A stretch of DNA of 5,919 nucleotides from Pseudomonadota bacterium (GCA_023395465.1 JAEWZE010000040.1:1-5919); one strand, 5' to 3'. Counted from the first letter of the stretch, positions 1 to 5,919 are shown. The notes: a model not told the origin generated them from the letters alone. Made by a program: numbers and translations.

Positions 1-218
1 GTCTGGCCGTGGCCGATCGGCAGCGCGGTGTCCTCGTAGGCGCGCGTGGCCAGCGCCTCGTCGACGAACAGGTGGCGCGGCACCGTGCGGATCGCGTTGA
101 GCACGCGTTCGTTGGCGATGCCGTTGCCGCGGAGGCGTTCGATCAGGCGGTCGCGCACGCGCTGCGAGGTCATGCCCACGCCCAGCGCCTCGGGCTGCAG
201 GCGCAGCCGCGGCACCAT
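1..218 (-). CDS. pcm: Protein-L-isoaspartate O-methyltransferase, N-terminal part (cut by left edge)
   Basis: Pcm transfers a methyl group from S-adenosylmethionine to isoaspartyl residues in aged proteins, starting their repair in the cytoplasm. Only the first 72 codons are present. The visible part is the N-terminal helical region of the family: QRVRDRL near residues 19-25, then VPRHLFVDEAL near 46-56, then AYEDTALPIGHGQT. It stops just before the Ser-Gln-Pro that normally follows GQT and before the SAM-binding glycine motif, so the catalytic domain lies outside the window. The ATG at 218 shares one base with the surE stop codon (TGATG). A GTG one codon upstream (221-219) is in frame, forms a GTGA overlap and sits better relative to the Shine-Dalgarno sequence, so the true start may be either. 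Met16 is a third possibility and would match the shorter N-terminus of E. coli Pcm. surE-pcm is the usual pairing in gammaproteobacteria. Identity is confident; the exact start is not. Confidence 0.93.
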   Translation of the reverse strand, partial: MVPRLRLQPEALGVGMTSQRVRDRLIERLRGNGIANERVLNAIRTVPRHLFVDEALATRAYEDTALPIGHGQ

Positions 219-1000
219 CACGGCCGCGCCTCCTTCAGCTCGGCGGCAAGGCTGCCGACCCAGCTCGCCACCTGCTCGAGCGCCTGGTAGCGGGTCAGGT
301 CGACGTGGATCGGGGTGATCGAGATGTGCCCGTAACGCACGGCGTGGAAATCCGTGCCGGGACCGGCGTCCATCTCGGGGCCGGCGGCGCCGATCCACCA
401 CCAGGTGCGTCCGCGCGGATCTTCCTGCTTCGTGCACGGTTCGGCGCGGTGGCGGTTGCCCAGGCGCGTGACCTCGAAGCCGGCGATCTCGTTCCAGGCG
501 CGATCTGGGACGTTGACGTTGAGGATGGTGTCGGCGGGCAGCGGGTCGGCCTTGAGCCGCTCCACGATTTCCACCGCGGCGCGCGCGGCGGTTTCGTAGT
601 GGCGGCCATCGTGGTTGACGGTGGCCAGCGACATCGCGATCGCGGGCAGTCCGAGGAAGCGCCCTTCCATCGCCGCGGCCACGGTGCCCGAATAGATCAC
701 GTCGTCGCCGAGGTTGGCGGTGTTGTTGATGCCGGACACGACGATATCCGGTTCCACGTCGAACATGCCGGTGATGGCCACGTGCACGCAGTCGGTCGGC
801 GTGCCGTACACGCGCCACACGGATTTCTCGAGCTGCTGCACGCGCAGCGGCATGTCCAGCGTCAGCGAATTGCTGGCGCCGGACCGGTCGCGATCCGGCG
901 CGACGATCAGGACCTCGTGCCCGGCGTCGCGCAGGCCCTGCGCGAGGATGCGGATGCCCGGGGCATCGACGCCGTCATCGTTGCTGACCAGTACTCGCAT
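218..1000 (-). CDS. surE: 5'/3'-nucleotidase SurE (survival protein E)
   Basis: SurE is a metal-dependent phosphatase that removes phosphate from nucleoside monophosphates, with reported exopolyphosphatase activity in E. coli, and it supports stationary-phase and stress survival. The protein is 260 residues, close to the family's usual 250-260. It opens with MRVLVSNDDGVDAPGI; the metal ligands align as Asp8, Asp9, Ser40 (in DRDRSGASNS) and Asn92 (in VVSGIN). Further family blocks are GTPTDCV at 66-72, NLGDDVIYSGTVAAAMEG at about 96-113, and DPRGRTWWWIG and GTDFHAV toward the C-terminus. All core residues are intact. The start at 1000 is fixed by the family N-terminus and by a GGAG at 1008-1005, four bases upstream of the ATG. 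The frame stays open further upstream, but that extension lies opposite smr and has no SurE similarity. surE is first of a surE-pcm pair, is divergent from smr, and has a candidate promoter in the 103-base gap. Confidence 0.97.
   Translation of the reverse strand: MRVLVSNDDGVDAPGIRILAQGLRDAGHEVLIVAPDRDRSGASNSLTLDMPLRVQQLEKSVWRVYGTPTDCVHVAITGMFDVEPDIVVSGINNTANLGDDVIYSGTVAAAMEGRFLGLPAIAMSLATVNHDGRHYETAARAAVEIVERLKADPLPADTILNVNVPDRAWNEIAGFEVTRLGNRHRAEPCTKQEDPRGRTWWWIGAAGPEMDAGPGTDFHAVRYGHISITPIHVDLTRYQALEQVASWVGSLAAELKEARP
229..235 (-). promoter_or_regulatory. Strong Shine-Dalgarno sequence for pcm, inside the end of surE
   Basis: On the minus strand this reads AAGGAGG, a near-perfect anti-16S match, lying within the last codons of surE. 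Its spacing is 10 bases to the ATG at 218 and 7 bases to the in-frame GTG at 221. The usual optimum favours the GTG, while codon preference favours the ATG. It is the strongest ribosome binding site I found in the window, so pcm need not depend on ribosomes arriving from surE. Confidence 0.7.
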
Positions 1001-1040
1001 GAAACTCCGGATCCACCCCTGCCACGCCGCTGTCGCCCGC

Positions 1041-1046
1041 ATGATA
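1041..1046 (-). promoter_or_regulatory. Candidate -10 element for surE-pcm
   Basis: On the minus strand the hexamer reads TATCAT, five of six matches to the sigma-70 consensus TATAAT. It would start transcription near 1034, giving a leader of about 34 bases that contains the GGAG site. I see no good -35 at 16-18 bases. The best partial match, CCGTCA at 1071-1066, sits 19 bases away and matches only three of six positions. This could be a weak or activator-dependent promoter, or one read by a stationary-phase sigma factor, which would fit the role of SurE, but the sequence does not prove that. Confidence 0.35.
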
Positions 1047-1068
1047 CCGGATGCGCGTCGCACGATGA

Positions 1069-1097
1069 CGGACGCCCAGGGCCGTGCGCGGCATACT
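1069..1097 (+). promoter_or_regulatory. Candidate promoter for a leaderless smr transcript
   Basis: The plus strand has CATACT at 1092-1097 (four of six matches to TATAAT, including the key second A and final T). CGGACG lies 17 bases upstream at 1069-1074, with the central GAC matching TTGACA. Six bases separate the end of the -10 from the ATG at 1104, so the expected transcription start is the A of the start codon. The bases before the ATG (TTGGCGC) show no Shine-Dalgarno sequence, which agrees with a leaderless message. Confidence 0.35.
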
Positions 1098-1103
1098 TGG
1101 CGC

Positions 1104-1643
1104 ATGAGCCACGACCGCAAGCCGCCCGACGAGGACGACGCTGCGCTGTTCCGTAGCGCGATCGGGCCGGTGCGCGAACTGCCGCCGGCCGACGCGCCGC
1201 CGCAGCGGCCGAAGCCGCGCCCGGGCACGCGCATGGCCGAGCTGGACGAAGCCGAGGCGAAGAGCGAATTCCAGCGCATGCTCGACTGGGACCGGATCGA
1301 GGCCGGCGACACCCTGCGCCATCGCCGCGAGGAAGTCTCCACGCGCGTGCTCAAGCGCCTGGCCCAGGGCCAGTACGCGGCGCAGGACGAACTGGACCTG
1401 CATCACGCGACCGCGGCGGGCGCCGAGGCGCTGCTGCGCGCATTCCTGCTGGATGCGCGCAACCGCGGCGCGTACTGCGTGCGCGTGATCCACGGCAAGG
1501 GCCTGGGTTCGGGCGGGGTGCCGGTGCTGAAGAACCTGGTCGACCGGCTGCTGCGCCAGCGCAGCGACGTGCTCGCGTTCCATTCCGCGCCACCCGCCCA
1601 GGGCGGCACCGGCGCGGTGCTGGTGCTGCTCAGGCCGAGGTGA
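1104..1643 (+). CDS. Smr-domain endonuclease, SmrB-like
   Basis: This 179-residue protein resembles E. coli SmrB (183 residues), a nuclease that cleaves mRNA at collided ribosomes so that tmRNA can rescue them. Similarity to SmrB runs from the N-terminus (DDAALFRSAIGPVR against DQALFRQLMAGTRK) through a charged linker at about 31-60 to the Smr domain at about 93-179. In the Smr domain, LDLH (97-100) carries the Asp98-Leu-His100 triplet matching the catalytic DLH of SmrB, HGKG is at 130-133, and DVLAFHSAP (155-163) and GGTGAVLVLL (167-176) complete it. The residue after DLH is His where SmrB has Gly. The ATG at 1104 is chosen because the family's acidic N-terminus begins there; an ATG at 1065 is in frame but has neither similarity nor a ribosome site. 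The gene stands alone, divergent from surE and convergent with truD. The smrB function is inferred from family resemblance, so I give no symbol. Confidence 0.9.
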   Translation: MSHDRKPPDEDDAALFRSAIGPVRELPPADAPPQRPKPRPGTRMAELDEAEAKSEFQRMLDWDRIEAGDTLRHRREEVSTRVLKRLAQGQYAAQDELDLHHATAAGAEALLRAFLLDARNRGAYCVRVIHGKGLGSGGVPVLKNLVDRLLRQRSDVLAFHSAPPAQGGTGAVLVLLRPR

Positions 1644-1666
1644 GGCGGCGCAACGCCGTCTCGGCC
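1633..1666 (+). terminator. Strong inverted repeat across the smr stop codon; possible terminator or mRNA 3' end
   Basis: GGCCGAG at 1633-1639 pairs perfectly with CTCGGCC at 1660-1666. Inside it, GCGGCG at 1645-1650 pairs with CGCCGT at 1654-1659 (one G-U) over a CAA triloop, with a five-base bulge holding the TGA. An alternative fold pairs GAGGCGGCG at 1642-1650 with CGCCGTCTC at 1654-1662 as nine uninterrupted pairs. The G-U pair is allowed only in plus-strand RNA (A-C in the complement), so the structure suits the smr transcript better. No T-run follows, so it is not a classical intrinsic terminator; it could protect the 3' end or assist Rho-dependent termination. Confidence 0.4.
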
Positions 1667-1758
1667 AGACCCATCCTCACCGGACCTCCCGACTCGGGAA
1701 ACCGACCCGACGCGCGTCCGGATCGCAGCGGATCGCCTGCCACGCCACGCGCACGAGG

Positions 1759-1789
1759 CAAAACCGCCATCGACCTGGCGACGGTGGCG
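1759..1789 (-). terminator. Weak candidate terminator downstream of truD
   Basis: The arms at 1765-1772 and 1782-1789 form a hairpin about 38 bases beyond the truD stop. On the minus strand it is followed by GTTTTG, a run of only four T. The pairing is eight base pairs with one G-U on the plus strand. On the minus strand that position becomes an A-C mismatch, or the stem refolds as 5+3 pairs with a bulge. It is the only hairpin followed by a T-run that I see in the convergent gap, but it is weak by intrinsic-terminator standards. Confidence 0.3.
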
Positions 1790-1826
1790 CGGCGCCCTGC
1801 GTCCCATCAGTGGCCCCGCACGGGCA

Positions 1827-2903
1827 CTATTCCGGCAACGGATCGCCCGTCGCCGCATCCTCCACCGCTCCCAGTTCGAACAGGACGCTGGTCGCATAGG
1901 TACCCGGCGGCAGTGCGAACTGCAGCTGCAGTGCGCCGTCCGCCTGCCACGCCCAGGCCAGGCCGTCGACCCGCAGCCGCGTCGCCCGGCGCTCCTGGCG
2001 CAGCCCGGCATCTTCCAGCCCCTTGCGCAGGCGCAGCGCCACCGCGTCGTCCAGCGCGGCGGTTTCCAGCGCGAGCGCCTCGCCACTGCTGCGCAGCTCG
2101 CCACGTCCCCACAGCGGTCCGGTCGGATGGATGTCGAATGCGGCCAGCCGCGCAGCGAGGCTGTCGTCGAACGGCTGTGGACCGAAGACGCTGCGGCTGC
2201 CGTCGAGCATCCACACCTCGCCATCGAGCGGCCGGTCCCAGCTGTCCGCGACCACGCGCGCGGCGAGCACGCGGTTGAACAGTTCCGAGCGTGCGGCCGA
2301 CAGCAGCATCGACCGTTCCTCGCGGCGCACGCGGCGGCCGCCGAACATCGCCAGCGACTTGCCGATATTGCCGCCGCCGTGTCCGAAACGCTGGCCGCCG
2401 AAGCTGTTGGGCACGCCGCGGGCAAGGATCGCGTGCAGCCGCGCCTCGATCGCTTCGCGGTCGCCGGACACCCCGCGCAGCACCAGCACGAAGCGGTTGC
2501 CCGCCAGCGCCCCGCGCGGCAGCTTGCGCGAATGGCGCGCCGCCTGCACCACCCGCAGCGATTCGCCGCTCGCCGCATCCTCGAACGCAAGCAGTTCCAG
2601 CGGCGGCGCCTCGCGGCCGGGCAACTGCACCGTGAAGCGCTGGCGCGTGAGCGCGTGGCGATCCTTGATTCCGGCGTAGCCCACCGCCGATTCGGGCGCG
2701 CCTGCCCACTGCGCGATCCTGCGCGCGACGAAGGCGGTATTGAGCGCGCGCTTCTCGATCGTCAGCAGCAGGTGTTCGCCGGCACCGCTGGCCTCGAACG
2801 CATCGAGCTCCTCGACGACGAAATCCTCCGGCGCCTGCCGGATGCGCGCCTGCAGCACGGGCGCGCCGTGCGCCCGCGGCAGTCCTGCCGGGCCGTCGCT
2901 CAT
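1827..2903 (-). CDS. truD: tRNA pseudouridine(13) synthase TruD
   Basis: TruD converts uridine 13 of certain tRNAs (tRNA-Glu in E. coli) to pseudouridine. The protein is 358 residues (E. coli 349). The N-terminal part has PEDFVVEEL at 25-33. The catalytic motif GIKDRHALTRQ at 78-88 supplies Asp81, equivalent to E. coli Asp80, with Lys80 beside it. RKLPRGALAGNRFVLVLR (126-143) contains Phe138, matching the conserved active-site Phe of the family. The second motif reads PNSFGGQRFG at 165-174, with Ser where most members have Tyr in NYFG. LSAARSELFNRVLAAR (201-216) and the terminal PPGTYATSVLFELG are typical. The region in between, about 175-310, contains the family-specific TRUD insertion. The ATG shares ATGA with the ispF stop. 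No Shine-Dalgarno precedes it, so translation probably relies on coupling to ispF. It is the last gene of the eno-to-truD series. Confidence 0.96.
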   Translation of the reverse strand: MSDGPAGLPRAHGAPVLQARIRQAPEDFVVEELDAFEASGAGEHLLLTIEKRALNTAFVARRIAQWAGAPESAVGYAGIKDRHALTRQRFTVQLPGREAPPLELLAFEDAASGESLRVVQAARHSRKLPRGALAGNRFVLVLRGVSGDREAIEARLHAILARGVPNSFGGQRFGHGGGNIGKSLAMFGGRRVRREERSMLLSAARSELFNRVLAARVVADSWDRPLDGEVWMLDGSRSVFGPQPFDDSLAARLAAFDIHPTGPLWGRGELRSSGEALALETAALDDAVALRLRKGLEDAGLRQERRATRLRVDGLAWAWQADGALQLQFALPPGTYATSVLFELGAVEDAATGDPLPE

Positions 2904-3379
2904 GCGCGCACGAGCAGGCAAGCCGCCAGCGCGGCAATGCCTTCGCCGCGGCCGGTGAAGCCCAGGCGCTCGCTCGTGGTGGCCTTGACGCTGATGTCGT
3001 CGATGCCGACGCCGAGGTCGGCGGCGATGAGCTCGCGCATCGCCTGCGCATGCGGACCCACCTTCGGCCGCTCGCAGACCACGGTGACGTCGGCGTTGCC
3101 CAGGCGCCAGCCACGCTCGCGCAGCAGGGCGTCGCAGTGGCGCAGGAACACGCGGCTGTCCGCACCCTTCCAGCGCGCATCCGACGGCGGAAAATGGGTG
3201 CCGATGTCGCCCAGCGCCAGCGCCCCCAGCATCGCGTCGCACAGCGCGTGCAGGACCACGTCGCCATCGCTGTGCGCCAGCACGCCGCGCTCGTGCGGCA
3301 CGCGCAGGCCGCCGAGCATCACATGATCGCCCTCGCCGAAGGCGTGGACGTCGTACCCCTGGCCGATGCGCACGGTCAT
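2900..3379 (-). CDS. ispF: 2-C-methyl-D-erythritol 2,4-cyclodiphosphate synthase IspF
   Basis: IspF cyclises 4-diphosphocytidyl-2-C-methyl-D-erythritol 2-phosphate, releasing CMP, in the MEP route to isoprenoid precursors; the family works as a trimer. The protein is 159 residues, exactly the usual size. IGQGYDVHAF at 5-14 supplies the zinc ligands Asp10 and His12, and His44 in DVVLHALCDAMLGA is the third. The substrate loop HSDGD is at 36-40, and the C-terminal signature KATTSERLGFTGRGEGIAA is at 132-150. Nothing essential is missing. The ATG overlaps the stop of the upstream small gene as ATGA, and the TGA overlaps the truD ATG in the same way. The sequence before its start (GGACGGTTGGCACC) gives only a poor ribosome site. 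ispD lies one gene upstream; ispD and ispF are adjacent or fused in many bacteria, but here a small exported protein lies between them. Confidence 0.98.
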   Translation of the reverse strand: MTVRIGQGYDVHAFGEGDHVMLGGLRVPHERGVLAHSDGDVVLHALCDAMLGALALGDIGTHFPPSDARWKGADSRVFLRHCDALLRERGWRLGNADVTVVCERPKVGPHAQAMRELIAADLGVGIDDISVKATTSERLGFTGRGEGIAALAACLLVRA

Positions 3380-3828
3380 GGTGCCAACCGTCCGGCGATG
3401 CGCTGGATGTCCACGTGCTCGACGACGCCCGCGCTGGCGGCAGCGACACCCGGGTCGTTGAACAGGCTTTCGCCCGCCAGCTGCCCCACCCGCAGGAACG
3501 CCCGGTGGAACGCCATCTCGGCGCTGCCAGCGCGGAACGCGAGCGCGGCCTGGTCCGCGCAGTCCACGGTCAGGAAGCGCTCCAGCACCCCGGCCATGCT
3601 CCGGTTCGCCTCGTCGCGCTGCGCGTCGCTGACGCTGGACATACGCGCCAGGTCCGGATGCAGGGCGAGCGCGGAGAACATCCACTGCGCCAGCACGCGC
3701 TTGTCGTCGTCGCTGGCCGCGGCGACCACGCACGCTTCCAGTTCGCCCGCGGGCGTCTGCGCCCATGCGCACGCGCCCGGCGCCGACCAGGCCAGGCCCG
3801 CCAGCGCCAATGCCGTCAATCGCTTCAT
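3376..3828 (-). CDS. Uncharacterised exported protein between ispD and ispF
   Basis: I do not recognise a named family. The 150-residue product has a clear Sec signal peptide: MKR, a hydrophobic stretch LTALALAGLAWSA, and a signal peptidase I site Ala-Trp-Ala at 21-23 before Gln24. Cys20 is not in a lipobox, since PGA precedes it, so a lipoprotein is unlikely. The mature part of about 127 residues is Ala-rich and looks mostly helical. It has two cysteines, Cys33 and Cys90, that could form one disulfide in the periplasm, and no membrane segment. A good ribosome site (GGAG at 3839-3836, seven bases before the ATG) supports the start. It overlaps ispD upstream and ispF downstream by ATGA at both ends, strong evidence that it is a real, co-translated gene. 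Its function is unknown; the operon position does not imply a role in isoprenoid synthesis, because the product should leave the cytoplasm. Confidence 0.85.
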   Translation of the reverse strand: MKRLTALALAGLAWSAPGACAWAQTPAGELEACVVAAASDDDKRVLAQWMFSALALHPDLARMSSVSDAQRDEANRSMAGVLERFLTVDCADQAALAFRAGSAEMAFHRAFLRVGQLAGESLFNDPGVAAASAGVVEHVDIQRIAGRLAP

Positions 3829-4556
3829 CCCGCCTCTCCGTGCCCCGACCGCCGCGACAGCAGGAATTCGAACCTGGCGAGATCGCTGGCGGTGGTGATC
3901 TTGAAATTGTCCTCGTCGCCCTCGACCAGCAGCGGGCGCATGCCCTGGCGCTCCATCGCCATCGCCTCGTCGGTGACCTCGACGCCCGCGTCGCGCGCGG
4001 CTTCGAGCGCGCGCGTGAGCTGCAGGCGGCGGAACAGCTGTGGCGTCAGCGCGCGCCACAGGCGGTCGCGCGGTTCGGTCGCGTCGATGCCGCCGTCGTC
4101 GCCGGCGCGCTTGAGCGTGTCGCGCACCGGTGCGGCCAGGATGGCGCCGACCGGATCGTTGCGGCCGCGTTCGAGCAGGGCGCCCAGGTCGCCGTGGCCC
4201 AGGTTCGGCCGTGCGGCGTCGTGCACCAGCACGAATTCGTCGGCGCGCACCTCGTCGGGCAGCACCTGCAGCGCGGCCAGCACCGAACCGGCGCGGCTGT
4301 CGCCACCGGTGGCGCGCAGCAGCGGCTTGCCCGCGAGCGAGCTCCAGCCGGGCCACCAGGGATCATCCGCGGCCAGCGCGACCACCGCGCCGCACACGCC
4401 CGGATGCGACAGCAGCGCCTCCAGCGCGTGCGCGATCAGGGGCCGACCCGCGACCTCGACGTACTGCTTGGGCAGCGCGCCGCCGAAGCGCTCGCCGCGC
4501 CCCGCGGCAGGCACGATGGCCCAGGCCTGTCCGGCGCGGACCACGGCGCCGCTCAT
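3825..4556 (-). CDS. ispD: 2-C-methyl-D-erythritol 4-phosphate cytidylyltransferase IspD
   Basis: IspD joins CTP and 2-C-methyl-D-erythritol 4-phosphate to give CDP-methylerythritol, the third step of the MEP pathway. The protein is 243 residues (E. coli 236). The nucleotide-binding start IVPAAGRGERFGGALPKQY at 14-32 supplies Arg23 and Lys30, equivalent to E. coli Arg20 and Lys27. LVHDAARP at 110-117 holds Asp113 and Arg116. APVRDTLKR is at 142-150, LWRALTPQLF at 166-175, and DNFKITTASDLA at 216-227 carries Lys219, equivalent to Lys213. All match an active enzyme. The ATG overlaps the ftsB stop (ATGA), with GGAG at 4565-4562 five bases upstream. The C-terminus overlaps the next gene by ATGA. 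The N-terminus is a few residues longer than in E. coli, with no better internal start visible. Confidence 0.98.
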   Translation of the reverse strand: MSGAVVRAGQAWAIVPAAGRGERFGGALPKQYVEVAGRPLIAHALEALLSHPGVCGAVVALAADDPWWPGWSSLAGKPLLRATGGDSRAGSVLAALQVLPDEVRADEFVLVHDAARPNLGHGDLGALLERGRNDPVGAILAAPVRDTLKRAGDDGGIDATEPRDRLWRALTPQLFRRLQLTRALEAARDAGVEVTDEAMAMERQGMRPLLVEGDEDNFKITTASDLARFEFLLSRRSGHGEAG

Positions 4557-4882
4557 GGCTGCTCCGCGTCGGCGGGCGGCGCCGGTTCCGCGGGCTGGCG
4601 CTCGTCGTCGACCACGCGGTAGAACGTCTCGCCCGGCCGGATCATGCCCAGCTCGTTGCGCGCGCGTTCCTCGATCGCGGCCTCGCCCGACTTGAGGTCG
4701 GCCACTTCGGCCGCCAGCGCGGCATTGCGCTGGCCCAGTCCCTCGTTCTGCCGGCGCTGCTCCTGCACCCGCGTGTCCAGCGCCTGCACCGCCTGGCGGC
4801 CGCCATCGGCGAACCACAGCCGGTACTGCAGGATCCCCAGCAGCACCAGCAGCGCCAGCAGCAGCACGCGCAACCAGCGCAT
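4553..4882 (-). CDS. ftsB: Cell division protein FtsB
   Basis: FtsB is a bitopic inner-membrane protein of the FtsQ-FtsB-FtsL complex, which signals to the FtsW-FtsI septal peptidoglycan machinery. The 109-residue product (E. coli 103) has a very short cytoplasmic start (MRWLR), one membrane segment at about 6-24 ending in the typical LQYRLWF, and a periplasmic coiled coil at about 30-68. The conserved block EERARNELGM at 71-80 runs into IRPGETFYRV at 81-90. The last 19 residues are Pro, Ala and acidic rich, and such tails vary in the family. The gene begins 12 bases after eno with only a weak ribosome site (CGGA at 4894-4891), and its stop overlaps ispD as ATGA. An ftsB-ispD junction next to eno is common in gammaproteobacteria. 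Confidence 0.96.
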   Translation of the reverse strand: MRWLRVLLLALLVLLGILQYRLWFADGGRQAVQALDTRVQEQRRQNEGLGQRNAALAAEVADLKSGEAAIEERARNELGMIRPGETFYRVVDDERQPAEPAPPADAEQP

Positions 4883-4894
4883 GGGCGCGATCCG

Positions 4895-5919
<1,025 letters not shown>

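Noticed and set aside
714..1103. N-terminal extension of Smr by up to 130 residues
   Set aside because: The extension lies antisense to surE and has no similarity to Smr proteins; the SmrB-like N-terminus begins at the ATG at 1104. The ATG at 1065 was rejected for lack of similarity and ribosome site.
305..1156. Long plus-strand open frame (283 codons) opposite surE
   Set aside because: It lies antisense to an intact surE, has Arg/His/Gly-heavy composition typical of the complement of G+C-rich codons, and shows no domain or ribosome site.
1687..1699. Small hairpin TCCCG-ACT-CGGGA in the convergent gap
   Set aside because: Only five pairs, with no T-run on either strand; expected by chance in G+C-rich DNA.
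1719..1736. Direct repeat CGGATCGC twice at 10-base spacing in the convergent gap
   Set aside because: Too short and too simple for this base composition; no third copy in register nearby and no regulator to link it to.
1807..3267. Minus-strand 486-codon frame shifted from truD and ispF
   Set aside because: It starts inside ispF in its frame and continues out of frame through truD, giving repetitive Arg/Ala/Gly sequence; it is a shadow of the real genes.
2127..3326. Long plus-strand open frame (399 codons) opposite truD and ispF
   Set aside because: Both genes beneath it are complete with catalytic motifs; the antisense frame is open because stop codons are rare at this base composition.
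3769..3771. Cys20 as a lipoprotein attachment site in the exported protein
   Set aside because: The residues before it are Pro-Gly-Ala rather than a lipobox, and a good Ala-Trp-Ala cleavage site follows directly.
3415..4695. Plus-strand open frame of 426 codons opposite the exported protein gene, ispD and the end of ftsB
   Set aside because: It crosses three genes, has low-complexity Arg/Ala/Ser composition and no recognisable domain.

Overview
This is a housekeeping stretch of a gammaproteobacterial chromosome, very rich in G+C by eye. The gene order is a variant of the enterobacterial ftsB-ispD-ispF-truD-surE-pcm block. Protein details together with the high G+C suggest Xanthomonadaceae (Lysobacter, Luteimonas or Xanthomonas-like). 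That assignment is inference from gene content and composition, not a database match. I see no mobile element, CRISPR array, tRNA, rRNA or phage gene, and no clear new system.

Layout from right to left, following transcription on the minus strand: eno (enolase, cut by the right edge, so its N-terminus lies outside), ftsB (divisome protein), ispD, a small unrecognised exported protein, ispF, and truD (tRNA pseudouridine-13 synthase). eno and ftsB are 12 bases apart. Each later junction (ftsB/ispD, ispD/orf, orf/ispF, ispF/truD) is a 4-base ATGA overlap of start and stop codons. These six genes therefore look like one transcription unit with four consecutive translationally coupled junctions. 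A 183-base convergent gap (1644-1826) separates the end of truD from the end of an smr gene on the plus strand. The smr gene encodes an SmrB-like endonuclease. A 103-base divergent gap (1001-1103) separates smr from the minus-strand pair surE-pcm, which themselves overlap; pcm runs off the left edge.

How the genes work together: IspD and IspF catalyse two non-consecutive steps of the MEP isoprenoid pathway, and IspE acts between them but is not in this window. FtsB acts in septation, TruD modifies tRNA, and SurE and Pcm are stationary-phase and stress-survival enzymes (nucleotidase and isoaspartyl repair). The smr gene between truD and surE, in the opposite orientation, breaks the block that is contiguous in enterobacteria and gives surE-pcm a separate promoter region.

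The points most worth a second look are the ATGA chain carrying an uncharacterised secreted protein between ispD and ispF, a predicted leaderless smr transcript, a strong hairpin across the smr stop codon, and substitutions in the NYFG motif of TruD and the DLHG motif of Smr.
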